A stretch of DNA of 64,000 nucleotides from Trileptium ribeirensis (taxonomy: Eukaryota > Nematoda > Enoplea > Enoplida > Thoracostomopsidae). Position numbers and translations under genes: made by a program. Below, piece by piece: positions 34,985 through 46,911 of the stretch (its first letter is position 1; each line of letters begins with the position of its first letter). The notes under the pieces are model-generated. The model made no database searches. It was not told the DNA's origin and was given only the letters and a program-made list of their open reading frames with translations. The stretch spans positions 62,001 through 126,000 of the forward strand of contig JASANE010024821.1 in the NCBI GenBank assembly GCA_030248225.1, in the 5' to 3' direction.

Positions 34985-35275
34985 TCCAACCGACGCAAGA
35001 GACCCAAAAACCACGAGAACGACAATAACTCCGCTGCTTCAGCGATGTATATGAGTATTTTTGGTCTCAATTTGTAGAGTAATTCATCCTCCATATAACA
35101 CTAAATACATACTATGCCTCTATTGAGCTTTGGGTCACAATGGTTTCTGAACGGACCCATGAGACCAAAAATACACGAAAACGACAATTTCTCCGCTATT
35201 ACTCGAGCTATATGAATGTTACTAATCTCAATTTGTATAGAATAAATTTAACCTCTATATACTTGCACATTATCG
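34985..35275. repeat. Diverged tandem duplication, about 165 bp
   Basis: GAGACCCAAAAACCACGAGAACGACAATAACTCCGCT-type sequence at 35000 recurs at 35160 (GAGACCAAAAATACACGAAA then ACGACAATTTCTCCGCTATT). Both are followed by TATATGA, TCTCAATTTGTA.AG and a ACTAAAT/CACTAAATG end. Between them lies GGGTCACAATGGTTTCTGAACGG. Confidence 0.7.
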
Positions 35276-35639
35276 GCCACTAAATGTATACCTCTTAAAT
35301 CTCCTTAACTACTATTCATGCAATATGGTTCAAATTCGGCTCATTTTGTAAGTTGATGCTCAATATAGCTGTGTACGTCTCGCTAAATTACATATTCAAC
35401 ATTCCAACTTGGCGATAAGGCAAGGTACTAGTTATGTTAGACAATAATTTATAAACTTGTGTTTCTACACTAAAGCACACATAACAACTACAGTGTACAC
35501 ATGTATGCCGTGTTGACGAATTTTTATAACAGGACGTATAAACCCAGGCTTTCAGAATATGGAAACGGAATATCGACTCATATTAGCGACCTGCACCTAT
35601 ATGACCACGCACGTAACTGATATAAATCTCACACCGATA

Positions 35640-36190
35640 TACTTTGTTTCCAGAGAAATTTGTCCAGTACTGACTAGAGATTTGACCAGCGTTGACAATT
35701 ATAAATGTTTAAGGTTTTGATATTAATGCGGTAGGAACTAGATGCAGCGGAGTTTAGTTTGTTGACAGATTCCACATCGATGAAAAGCAAAACGGCTAGG
35801 TCAGATTTGCCCCTGAAGTTAAAAGTCCAACTACCAGCTAGATACTTTCCGCAACGTTTTGTGCAACACTGGCGAATACAAGTGACGACACATTTGGTGA
35901 ACTTCAGTCTTGTACAGAATCCCACATCACCAGTATAAACTGCATGTTTCAACACGTTTTGTGACCATAGGACATTCGTTTCACAATAAATACTAAAAAC
36001 ACGACCGCTACTAAAGTGAATAAATTAGTATTTGCGGCACTTTTGATTTTGGAAAGAACTTGCACACAAATATGCACTTCATACAAATAATAATTTAAAA
36101 TTGGGATGCGTGGAATTTTAATCCCCCCGAAAAGTGTCGTCGAGGTAGCGATATACCAACTGTAAATAGCAAGCATCCGAGCCATCGTGT
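35640..36190 (-). other. Minus-strand region with possible coding character
   Basis: Two overlapping minus frames are open: 35949-36185 (78 aa, with a hydrophobic segment NLFTLVAVVFLVFIVK) and 35674-35955 extended upstream to a possible acceptor TTATTCACTTTAG at about 36017 (Cys-rich, e.g. CVVTCIRQCCTKRC). Neither joins in phase with the exon at 36513-36732 in an obvious way, although the acceptor ATTTACAG near 36165 in phase 0 would give a 13-residue tail and a stop. I do not recognise a family. This is recorded as possible exon(s), not as a gene. Confidence 0.2.
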
Positions 36191-36512
36191 AAAACCCAAT
36201 TTGTAAAGTTTTAAAAATTCATTTTGGAGATTTCAAAACTTTAAATTATATCTCGAATAAGGTTAACTTGAAAATAAAGAGTAATGTTCAGCGAAGTTGT
36301 ACTCTATGATGATATAATTCTGTGTATATGATATCCGGTTATCCACTTATTTTATACACCTTTCCGCGAGTTCAAGTTTGGATTAATGAAAGTCAAACCT
36401 TAAATATACTATATAGTATCATTTTACAGCCTATTAGTGTGACCTTGAAATCGATCTTCTCGTTCCACTCTCTTGAGGTTACTTCTGATACCACATTTGC
36501 GACCCAACTTAC

Positions 36513-36732
36513 CTTGTCCCACATATAGTAAACATAATCTGCATAGACACACCTCAAATAGGCCTCAGTTTCGCCAAAGCGTGCAAAAGTTTCTAGGAAA
36601 CAACGAACGCCAAGCATTCCTGCAGCAGTATAGCGCCGAACACCGGCCCAAGATGGAGGTTTAGACGCGCAACGAGATTTCGGGTCGATATGTTTGTTTA
36701 TAACCTGGGAAACGATTCGCGATTCGGCGACG
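36513..36732 (-). CDS. Orphan internal exon of an unrecognised protein
   Basis: This 220-nt minus-strand exon has near-perfect boundaries: acceptor TTTTGCTTCGTTGTAG before 36732 and donor GACAAG/GTAAGT at 36513. It enters in phase 2 (one base completes a codon) and leaves in phase 0, giving 73 codons without a stop. The product begins VAESRIVSQVINKHIDP and continues through SWAGVRRYTAAGMLG to an aromatic end, YADYVYYMWDK. The composition is that of a folded protein (Cys, Trp, Tyr, balanced charges), not AT-driven noise. I cannot name the family. Neighbouring exons were not found with confidence. Confidence 0.5.
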
Positions 36733-36739
36733 CTACAAC

Positions 36740-38763
36740 GAAGCAAAATAGTCAATAATAATTACAACAGCAATAAAACAACATATATACACGTTATATA
36801 AACAACAGTTTCAGTTGAAAACTATACGAAATGATGCATGAAACATGGACAGAATTTATCGGCTACTGATGGAACTACAAACAGCCCACATAACCTCTTT
36901 CAAGACTTTCCAACGTTATAAACTCCAGAAACATGTAAAAATTTACTTAAAATTACTTTTGACAGCTGTATTATTATCGTTTTTGAAGCTATTTATTTGC
37001 TGTCTCTCCAAAAATCTTATTTTTGACATTTTCTTTTAAAATTTCGCATATCTTCCCACAGATTAACCGCTAGGTGCTCCCAAATTCGTACCACCCCCAC
37101 AGAAAATTTTCAGCGATTCAAGAAGCCAGGATTCAATCATATCTCTCACGATAATAATACATATAATTTGAAGGATGATTTTTACGTAGAGGGCCCCTAA
37201 GAACTGCTTTATTTGATGGATACTACGCGAATACAATACTCGCCAGAGATGACCGTCGCATTTCGAGCGAGCGAGATCTAAAAACTATTTAAATTAATAG
37301 TTAATTCTATTTTTTTCAAATTTAAGTATGGTGTATTTCGCTGGGTATTTTCGATTTCAGCTGGTATTTTCAGAAGAAGTTGGGTAAAATTTTTCTACAC
37401 TAGTTATAGGTCAGTTTAGGTTGTTTTTGCAATATTTCTGGTAACAACTTACGCCACGCATTGAATAAGATTACTGTATATGATTTTGTCGTATGTAATA
37501 CTATTTAGGGCGCGTATATAGCATTTCGCTTGACTAATGAATGTATCGTTTTTTCGAGACCTATGTATAAAACACTGAGTATTTTTCTGAGTATTTTCAA
37601 ATTTTGTTGGGTATTTTAAAATGTCGTGGGATAAATACCCAAAAAAACTTGGAACAAATTATCCGAAGACCTGTCTTATTTAATGAAAACTACGCAAATA
37701 CAATTATTGCTTTTACCGTATTTAGCAGCCACAAAACCTATAGACACGATCGATTCAGACATCTGCATCTGTATTGAAAAAATGACGAAATTTCACCATA
37801 TTTGGTGCCAAAATTTATCAAATTTTGCTCCGGCACCGTCCCGCTTGGTTAAAAACACCGCCAATATGGTCCTAAAACAATGAAACCAACTTGTTTAACG
37901 AACTAAATAACACCTGTAACCGTATCACCCCAACAGCCAAGAAATTTGCTTTGTAAAATTTTGAAATTGTCATTGTTGGGATATTTTTTAAACTTTGGCT
38001 CATAGCTCGAAAACAGCAGCTCTTACAAAAAATGCAAAGTTGTAGCTATAGATGAGATGATTCTCTACGGTGCCGCCTTACTTTGTTGCTAAACATCTAT
38101 CTCGAGATATTGATCGCGACAAACAGTTATTTTGGATAACCGAAAAATGTGACTTTTGACAGTATGCGGCCCATTTGGACCCGGAAAACATGGTCTAATG
38201 AATGCGCACATATACACAGAATATATGACATGTAAAAAAAGATTCATTGTTCTGGTGATGAGGTATGAATTCCACAGACGGACAAAAAAATATATTTTTC
38301 TATTTTCGCCGCTAGCAAAGTTATAGGTGGAAACTCCGCTCGCTTCGCTGGCTGCGTTTTAATTAGTATTTGAGAATTTACACCTGACCAATACAGCTGA
38401 ATAATTAATGGATTTAATAATCCACGTTTGAAAAGCGCTTTATTATTCTAAAAGAATGAAGTAATTTCATAGATGACGGTTGGGCGCGATGTTAATGTTT
38501 ACCAATCTAACTGCCCGCTTAGCTGCACTTCTTCCTTAAATACGGAAGGTAAAGAAATTGTTGTTTCCTGAGTTGTGTAAGTGGAATAATATTCTTTTAT
38601 TTCCGCATATATAATACTCAACACACATGGTTAACTTAGTATTAAACTGACTAAACCCAAACTCTTGCTATATCTACAATAGTTGTCTATTTCGCCTCCA
38701 AACATTTCACTACCGTAAAAAGTTTGTCGACATAATTTCGAATTTGTTGGAGGCTACAAATAG
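36740..38763. other. Gap with a 45-bp direct repeat pair
   Basis: AACTGCTTTATTTGATGGATAC..ACGCGAATACAATACTCGC at about 37201 is matched by ACCTGTCTTATTTAATGAAAAC..ACGCAAATACAATTATTGC at about 37667. Between them GGGTATTTT occurs several times (37344, 37600) and once inverted as AAATACCCA (37633). This could be a diverged tandem duplication. A palindromic CGCTCGCTTCGCTGG-type word sits at about 38338. No gene is supported. Confidence 0.45.
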
Positions 38764-39082
38764 CTGACTTGTCCACAGTGGGTGGAATGGGGGAACCCCA
38801 CTTTCTCAATCCTTAATGTTCAACTAAATCCAAAAATTTCTTTATTCTCAAATTTTACGTTTTTGTATGCAAAATGCTTTAAGAATAAATTACAATTATT
38901 TCTAATGCTAAAACGTCGTTTTATAGCTTGAAAATACATATACGGCAGTAAAACTACATGAAAATACAAAAATATTTCGTATGTTAAGCAAATTTATCCA
39001 ACCCCACTTTAAAATTTCCCCCGAGAGTGAACATGCCCTCCCGAAGTTGCCCCAACATTTCGAATTGCTGTAGACAGGCCAG
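38764..39082. mobile_element. MITE, family 1 (copy 2)
   Basis: Same orientation as 3368-3741: CTGACTTGTCCACAGTGGG at the left, TAGACAGGCCAG then TA at the right. Internal matches include ATGTTCAACTAA.TCC, TCTAATGCTAAAA, CGTTTTA.AGCTT, TAAGCAAATTTATCC and CCCCGAGAGTGAACATG. A TAG rather than TA precedes the left end, so the left target duplication is uncertain. Confidence 0.75.
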
Positions 39083-39454
39083 TATAGTACCTGTTTTTAA
39101 CCGGATTTATAAACAGTTACTATGTACGCTGTATGTTTATCTTGCGTTTTGAAGGTTGTATTAAAATAAGTAAACATATTCATTATTAGTTTTACTGTAA
39201 TTTATTTACTATAGTGTGAGTATTATAAGTTAAATCCATTTACCGCTGTGGCCTAAAACTAAGAATATATTGGTCAAGAATACCTATACTAGTATTTCGG
39301 AACTGGGCAGAAACGTTGCGAGCATAGCAACTAAAAATACGAGCATGACCGCTCAAGAATGTGCGAGTGACCTAATGCACTTAATCATGCTAAAATTAAA
39401 AAATCGGCGTTCTGTAAATGGTTACCAACACTAAAAGCATACCCGCTGCCAAGG

Positions 39455-39830
39455 TATATACGATACAGCAACAACAGCTTTCCGACAGCAAAACAATCGT
39501 ATTCAGCGTGTTTGAAAATTTATATATAGAAGTGTCTTGAGGCTCATACCCCGCAAACACATGCTGCAAAAGCGAAAAAATGTCCTGTGAGAATAGGCCG
39601 GCAGACCTTAAGACATCTTATATCCCCATGGAAAGCTATAATACAGCAACATCAGCTCTCCGACGGCAATATCATTGTATCCAGCGTGCTTGAAAACGTA
39701 TATGATAATGTTTCGATGCTCCCATCTCGCAATGACATGCCACAAAAGCAACAAGGTGTTCTATGCCGAATTCTCAATTCGCTGAAAATTATCCAGGGGC
39801 ATGAACGCCCCTGGCTCTAGACCAGGGGCG
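39455..39830. repeat. Diverged tandem duplication, about 185 bp
   Basis: ATACAGCAACAACAGCTTTC then CGACAGCAAAACAATCGTATTCAGCGTG at about 39467 recurs as ATACAGCAACATCAGCTCTC then CGACGGCAATATCATTGTATCCAGCGTG at about 39650; both continue TTGAAAA.TATATA. A weak third trace is at about 40175 (CTTCAAACGCCAATATATTGCATTCAGC). The second unit ends at a palindromic CCAGGGGC...GCCCCTGG (39793-39813). Confidence 0.7.
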
Positions 39831-42800
39831 CACAATGTTATCAGGGGGAATTTTTTCAAGAAAACCCCGTTAAAAAGCGGGTCAGCAACACTACTAAAAC
39901 GCTTTCAATGAAGCGAAGAAAACGATTTTGAAGCAAATTATTGACAAAATTTACGAAATTTTTGGCTTCAAGACGGAATTCTAGTATAAATTTTGATCAA
40001 ATTTTATGCCACTAGGGAGTGTTTTTATCCAGTGGAACCAAAAAATTCGTAAGAGCGTTCCCTGAATTCACCCTAAACAGGACATGGCTAATAAGTTTGC
40101 TACAAACACCGTAATATAAATATTAACTAACTCAGCTTCGAAAACGTTAACCAGCGGATAGCTATTCACAAATATTATCTTCAAACGCCAATATATTGCA
40201 TTCAGCCTGAAAACGTTCAGCAAACCAAAATTTCATACAAATCATAGCTTATACTATGTAATTCATAATATAAAAATTGCACTGACAGTATAAACATCCA
40301 ATTTTAGTCTATCCGCAGTGCTAAAATAGTATCAGAGCATAGAGTGATCAGAGATATTCTTTTATATAAACCCACTTAAACAGCCTGCTCTTGATTTGAT
40401 TATAAAGTTCACTACATCCAAAAATTAAAGGGGTTTTAACGCTGGACTCCCCAAGCTGGAGGCGGGGTGGGGAAGCCTTGGCATTTTCAAGTGCTCCCTG
40501 GTAGAAACAACGTTCTCCCCGGTTCGTCGCATCTCGGCGAAAATTTTTCTCCCCGGTAAAAACTCACCCAAATGATAGAAAATTTGATAAAAATTTGTAT
40601 TAAATTTCCAAAATTTTGTCAAAATCTAGAGTACAGTCAATTAATAGGTGCGCTTTTGCTACAGCACTTATTTCGAATTCTTACTAAAGACTACGTTAAA
40701 AACCCAAAATTCGGACGCTGACTAATTATTCTTACATGATATCAGAGAATATTCCGAATTTCCTGACACCAAGTAGAAACACATGCAAACAACCGGAGAT
40801 GTGTCAAATATAAAGGGATGGCTCCAAAATTTAACGGTTATCACCTAAATGTCCTAACGAAAATTGGCGGTACATTACTATAAATGACGCAAAAGCGTAA
40901 AATTCACAAACATTAAAAGCCATTTAGACATTACAAGTTTTCCACTACGTTGGCTGTTTCTTCATTTCCGGATATGGCTATACTCCATGCTGTACAATAT
41001 GAGTTGGGAACATAACAGTAGATGGGCGATAGTGAGATGCGCATTTTTGGAAACTGTAGACATTCTGCGAAAATTGTTCCATTTTTAGTTTTTTTCGATT
41101 TTGGATATCCACAGCACAAAATACCCCAAAAACAGTGCCAAAACATTTGGATCAAAAGTCGCAAATAGATATTCACAAGTACGGTCTTGAAGCACGGAAC
41201 AAGCGACCCATAAAACGCCGAATATTCAAGTTGTATATACATCATAAAAATGCTTTCAGCTAACAACAAAATTTTGATAAAATTTCGTAAGATACAGATA
41301 AGATATACAGGCTGCTGCAAAAAGAACGAGCGTGACACTTTTTGTTCGTTATTCTCTATTGCAATAACTTGTCGATAACAATGATATCGTCGATTCAAAA
41401 ATGCAAGAACTTCTGCAAAATGTATAATAAACTAATATGGATAAAATTACAAGTCGATTTGATTTAGCGAGTGGCATCCGATAGAGTTTAAGATTTACTG
41501 CTTTACGCCAGTCGGTGTCAATTGGTTAACTCAAAGAGAAGTCGTTTTAAATCCGTGGACACAGGATGAGTTTGACCCAAATTCATATAACGCCAAAAAT
41601 GTCGCATGAAATCGGGGTTATGGTGATAAGCGTATTGACGCATACTCCTTAATATTTCACCTGTGAAGTAGACAAAATTTGTTGTAATAATAGTATTATA
41701 GGTTTTGTGCCCTAAATCTTTGAGAAGGAAAATGACATGCCCACAATTCAGTAACAGCGAGAATAGAAACGTAACAATTTGCTGCATCTTTCCACATAAA
41801 AGAATTCAGTCGCTTGTTCAAAATTATTATTTCATTAGGCAATAAATCCGAAAAAAGAGAATTTCCCCAAAACAATCTTTCGCGGCCGCGATATAATCCA
41901 ATATACTCCAAAAAATGGTTTTTATGCAAAGTAGTGAAGCTTACTTCTAAAACGTCCCCTTATAAACATAAAATTATCAAGTATAACTCAAATTCAAATT
42001 AACTTACTCCTGGCTATAATATGATGTATTTTGGCTATGACGTTCGAAGAAAGTTGGGCACTGATACAATATAACGTTTCGTTCCCGACATCTTTCTTTC
42101 AACTGATGATGACGAAACTGCTGAAGCAAATGCGAAGGACTTTGACATTAACTTTGCATAAGATTACATGACTTATTACAACTTGAGCTTTCGCAATTGC
42201 GGAAACCGCGTTGAAGCTCTGGCTTTTTCGGTTCCCAATAGTTCAATATGGGTGCCCCTTGAAAATTTTGCACTCACCTGTTCAATATACCTGGCAAATC
42301 TTTTCAGTTCCTCCTGGTACAAGCACCCCAAATGGGACAACAGTTTGTTTTGTAAAATTCCTTTCGATAGCTAAAAATTTCATAAATTACGTCAATATCA
42401 CTAAGTGAAACGAAACCTACACCGGGTGACACAGCAGTAAAAACTATACAAGTCGGATACGTAAGAGTTTGGTTTAAACCAAGAATCTATAAAAATATGA
42501 TGTCATACAAACTTCAAAAGACTATATCTTCAATGTGTAAAATTGGAGCTGGCTTTTTTGCTTCTCAACAGTCGACTTATATCTTTATAAACAGCGTATC
42601 TTGTGCTACTTATTAGCTATTTTAACATTGTACTGAAAAACAATGAATTTTGAAAATCTTCATATTTCGAATCATATCCGTTGAACCTGGAGTGTCGCTC
42701 TTTATATGCTTTCGCTTGACAAAATCCACCACCTAATGGCTCTAAGCCAGGTGGTGGCGCGGTTGATGCGCCCCTGGAAACACAAAATATGGTTCACAAT

Positions 42801-43214
42801 TCATTTCGCTGTATATATTACGATATTCTTGCCCCTCCATAGGATCAAAATTTTACAGCGGGATTTGAGGCTGGGCTCCAGCTTCAACATGTGGGAACAG
42901 GAAATACGCACCTGCGGAAGTAATCACCAGGTTAGTTGGGACTGTTGCAATGTTTATGATGTTTTTCATATTTTACAACATGTATCACTAACTACTGTAC
43001 TATATAATAGTTTTGTGATACTCAGAATAGGTGACGTTCCTTACCTCCTGTCAGGCCAGCATTATAATGCATCAGAAATTTCAAAGCTTTCATGATGGTT
43101 ATATACATCAACTACAAAGCCTGTTACGCTGATTACACATAATGATAATTGCATAAATTTCCGTTTCACTGTCGTCCGAGAAAAAATATTTACTAAAACA
43201 AATATTCAACAAAC
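39831..43214. other. Long gap, several unsupported frames
   Basis: Minus frames at 40931-41398 (155 aa), 41518-41787 (89 aa) and 41696-41929 (77 aa) are rich in Leu, Ile, Phe, Tyr and Cys; they have no domain I recognise and no paired splice sites. A GC-rich patch at 40430-40560 (CTCCCCAAGCTGGAGGCGGGG) resembles the G-rich MITE ends elsewhere. A short acidic plus-strand stretch at about 42096-42150 (TDDDETAEANAKDFD) looks coding-like but is isolated. Confidence 0.35.
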
Positions 43215-43303
43215 CTCCGTTGACGCCTCTGGCTTGGAAATTCCGCCCATACAACGTTTAGCAGCATCCAAACTGGTCTCAACTTTTGTCAGAAAATGCA
43301 CAT
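43215..43303 (-). CDS. Possible small exon, unrecognised
   Basis: On the minus strand an acceptor-like TATTATGTTCCAG precedes 43303 and a donor-like GAG/GTTTGT follows 43215. The 89 nt between read in one frame as a balanced, hydrophilic stretch (VHFLTKVETSLDAAKRCMGG and on). It is short and the splice sites are only fair, so this is a weak call. No neighbour exon was found and the family is unknown. Confidence 0.2.
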
Positions 43304-43985
43304 CTGGAACATAATACATACGTTAACGGTGGGAAAATGTAGCTGGGTGTCGCGATATAGTGACATGTCACTCACTGAACAGTTGCAAGATATAAATAAT
43401 AGTTTCTCAACGGAAAGCCCACATTCCACTTGATTCAATGCTACCAGGAAGATACTGTTTTCAGTTACATAGACTGGTGGATTAAACAAAAACCTATAGT
43501 GCCAAGGATAAACATGCTCATGTCATGCATCCTAGCATGGGTTAGCGTGCCTTTTTACCACGTTGGTCTTATCTTAAGCATTTTAACGGTTTTTTGCACG
43601 TTGAGATAGCTTGTGGCATAGAAAAAAATTTCAAAATAGGCAATGACAAGTTTTCAAAAATATGTCATAATTTTGATTTCCCCGTTATATTGACTAACTT
43701 AGTGTTAACTATCAAACGCAATTCCGTCCACTACAATGGTCATAGTCGTCGATTTAGTGTAGGTTACACCGCAAATATTGAAGGAAAAGGAAATAATCAA
43801 AAGAACCTCGTAAATTTAGTGTGAATACGAAAGCCCAGATCGCTGCCACCGAATTTCAAAAAACCAGGTCTATGTAGCAGTGCATAATGGCCATAAACTC
43901 CATCTCTAAATTTTTAATCGGCATTTATTAGATTAGTAAATCAAATGGTGAGAGAGCCAATCTATTGTAATTTAGGTCTAGAATA

Positions 43986-44365
43986 CTGCCTGTCCATATC
44001 CTCCGAAAAGTGGGGGAGGGCATGTCCATTCTAGGGGGAATTTCGAGGTAGGGAAAAAATTTTGATTAATATACTTACTGTTTCCACATCTTCATGTAGT
44101 TTTACTGTCGCGCATGTATTTTTTCATGTAGTTTTCCAGTCGCACGTGTATTTTTAGGCTATAAAACGACGTTTTAGCATTAAAATAGTGGTAATTAATG
44201 TTTAACATTTTGCATACAAAAACATAAATTTTCAGACATGAAAATTGTTGGATTTAGTTGAACATGGGGATTTCAGTCTAATCAGGGAACGACCATGGAG
44301 AAAATCTCACGAACATGAAGATCTGGAACGCGTGGGCCCTACAGCGCCCACAGTGAACAGGCCAG
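43986..44365. mobile_element. MITE, family 1 (copy 3), inverted
   Basis: Opposite orientation to the other two copies: starts (TA)CTGCCTGTCCATA.CC.CCGAAAAGTGGGG and ends CCCACAGTGAACAGGCCAG. Internal matches (inverted) include TATAAAACGACGTTTTAGCA, TTTGCATACAAAAACATAAA and GGATTTAGTTGAACATG. The left TA is present; the right side reads GA, so the right duplication is lost. Confidence 0.75.
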
Positions 44366-44695
44366 GAAAACCTGCAGCGCTATGTAGCCATTTCAGAACC
44401 CATTCAAAAAAAATGAAACGCACTTCTTAACAACAAAGAATAAGGCAGAATAAAAAATGTTCAAATTTATTATTGTTTCTCTGATGGCCAAATTTTGATA
44501 AATGACCAACATTCCATTAACAGCAATGTGAAAGCCAATACCAATTCCAAACCCGTCCGAACTTATAGTACGGCAGTAGTATTTTGAAAATGTGGCTTTC
44601 TTTGTCAGCACATTACAAAACCACAAGATCTTTATTTCTATTTCCAATTACCAAAACGGTAAAAGATTTTGGCACTGAAGGACCCTAACGCATGA

Positions 44696-44915
44696 CTGGC
44701 TAGTTCAAAGTGGGGGGCCCGGCATTTTCGGCTGCCCTCCGACAAAACGGAAGTACCTCTCGGCAAAAATTCGGCTACGCCCCTGCCCAAAGCCCCTTGC
44801 TGAAAAAAATAACGTCTAAACGCGACAAAATCCGGCAAAAAATTAGCCCGCCGGCAAAATCCGGCAGGTGAGCCGGGGGGCTCCGGCTATAATTTCCGAG
44901 GTTTGGACTAGCCAG
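44696..44915. mobile_element. MITE, family 2 (copy 2), inverted
   Basis: Ends CTGGCTAGTTCAAAGTGGGG and GGTTTGGACTAGCCAG. CATGA flanks both sides (44691-44695 and 44916-44920), a possible 5-bp target duplication. It matches 28329-28540 on the opposite strand. Minus-strand frames crossing it are by-products. Confidence 0.8.
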
Positions 44916-44920
44916 CATGA

Positions 44921-46911
44921 TCATGTACAACGCAAAGGCCATTATTTTCTGTGCATGCAGCAACCTCTAAGGTGAATAGCCAAACGTAATGCTACAATTG
45001 AAGACTTTTGTAACATGTCCCATAATGATAGGGACGAGGTAACGTAATGTATGGCTGTTGTATTCGAACCTACTCAGCATCGAAGAATTAATTATGTGAA
45101 TCAATCGTGTATTCGTTTAAAAATTGTTCATTTCAGGGCTTCAGTAAGCACTCCACTACCATTATAGAAACTTATATACGTCATGATGCGTGCAGACGTT
45201 CATTTTTTGCTTCAAATGAAACTAAACTAATAAAAATTTGGCTTTGGATTTTGTAATGAAAAATTTGGCAAATCGCGATGCTTCAAAATAGTGTCAAATA
45301 ATTTCAGTTTTGTTCTGACTTTTGTTCTTACAAAATTTGAATAGTATGCAGATTCTACAAATTTGGATAAAAATGCTCGCAATCTTCGGGCTAACAATAT
45401 GAACATATCAGCGTGAAGCCGCGTCTAGACGATTGAAAAACTTTGAGATATGAGGACCAAGACAAATATAATTTGTTAGCTTAAAACCGGTTCAAGAACG
45501 GTGGTTATATGATATAAATAATTGACACGGATCGAACGAAGCAAATTTCCACTGAAGGTGCTAAGGGGAACATCGTGAATATGTCTTTTTTGTCCAACGC
45601 TGCCATTCTTAACTCATTTTCGAGTGGATGAATTTCGACAAATTTTTTTGTTCGATAGCAAAGGTGACTACCTATGCGATACGGGTACCAGTCTTTCCAA
45701 AGTGCGATCTTGGTTACTATGGGTATGTCGCATAACTCGAGGTCCCAAACAGCGCCCGTGAAAGGCGTACACAAGCAAACACACCAAAGTAGTAATTCAG
45801 AATACCGGCGCAGTTCATTTTCAGTACAATTAATGGCTTGTCCGCACAAATGCAGAAAACGGTCATACATACATGCTAAGCGATGGCACGGAAAAGCGTC
45901 GAAAAATTGCTACATTTTCAAACTGTTAGATGTGTTAAATGTATTAGCATAATTCCACTAAATACGTGGAAATATACGCATTCTGATCCAGATTTTTACA
46001 GACTTACGAAGGGTATCTCCATAGCATGAGAAATTTTGAAAACAATTAGCTTTTAGTTCCGCCGGCGCATTTCAAATTTAATATTCATCGCTTTCAAGAA
46101 AATAGATATTTTTAGAAAAAATACACTGTAGGGCCTTAGTACTTGACGAATTGGTTGCTTTCCACGTAACACAGTTGCATTTAATTATCTAGCTATCCCA
46201 AAAATCTACAGAACCAATATAGCCCTATACGAACAACTGAAAAATGCCAAAATTGCTGAATTGTGTTAACGAAAATTAAGAGTTTTAGCCAATGAGCACA
46301 TCAGCGGTGCAATGGCGTATCCAATTTACTGTCAAAACCATGAAAACAACGATTTAATCGGCTAAATAACCATATGTGCACATAGTTCACCCCAAGCAAA
46401 CAAGAAGTTCATTAATGCTTCTTTTTGTTTTACCTCATTGATAAGGCGAGGTTCCAGTTTCAATTCATGTGCCGGTTCCGTCTAAACATTGCAATTTCGC
46501 TTCAGGCTCCGGTTAATTTCAATCCCGGTACTCATTAATATTTAACCATACATAAGGCATAACTTCAGGATTGTGTCCACTCATTTGACTGAAACCGTAA
46601 CATGGATATGATTTGCTGCACTACTTCGTATTTTCGTTGAGTACAATACGTTTCACCGTTGTACAGTAGACGATAAAAAGACCTTCAATAGATAGTCCAC
46701 AAAAAGATTAAAAAGCCAGTAAACCGTGCTCTGCACTGATTACCTTATATGTTAGAATCAGTACCGAAGGCGACTAAATCATGGTAAAAAAATTAAACAT
46801 GGCCAAGGCGATTGTCTGCAAAAGGTAATAAAAAGACCACGCCAAATGGGCAAACGTTTTGACCACATGCTAAACCTATATAGATCCTAGCTAAAAAAAA
46901 CAACACCTCAC
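44921..46911. other. Gap downstream of BCD1 exon 1
   Basis: On the minus strand this would contain BCD1 intron 1 and later exons. I looked for the expected D-Y-R-F-L-E-like continuation and did not find it. The 121-aa minus frame at 45505-45870 has a reasonable amino-acid mix but no recognised family and an opposing 92-aa frame. Confidence 0.35.

Noticed and set aside
40931..41929. Minus-strand frames of 155, 89 and 77 aa, membrane-protein-like
   Set aside because: High Leu/Ile/Phe/Tyr follows from AT-rich DNA; no recognised family, no paired splice sites, and frames overlap without a consistent join. A chemoreceptor-like gene was considered but cannot be supported.
45505..45870. 121-aa minus frame as a later BCD1 exon
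   Set aside because: Lacks the expected continuation after the zinc finger and has no suitable acceptor and phase; an opposing frame covers the same bases.
46440..46530. Second copy of the GGTTCCGG-rich hAT element
   Set aside because: A few CCGGTT words occur (GTGCCGGTTCCG, CTCCGGTTAA) but neither CAGGGA ends nor a target duplication could be found.
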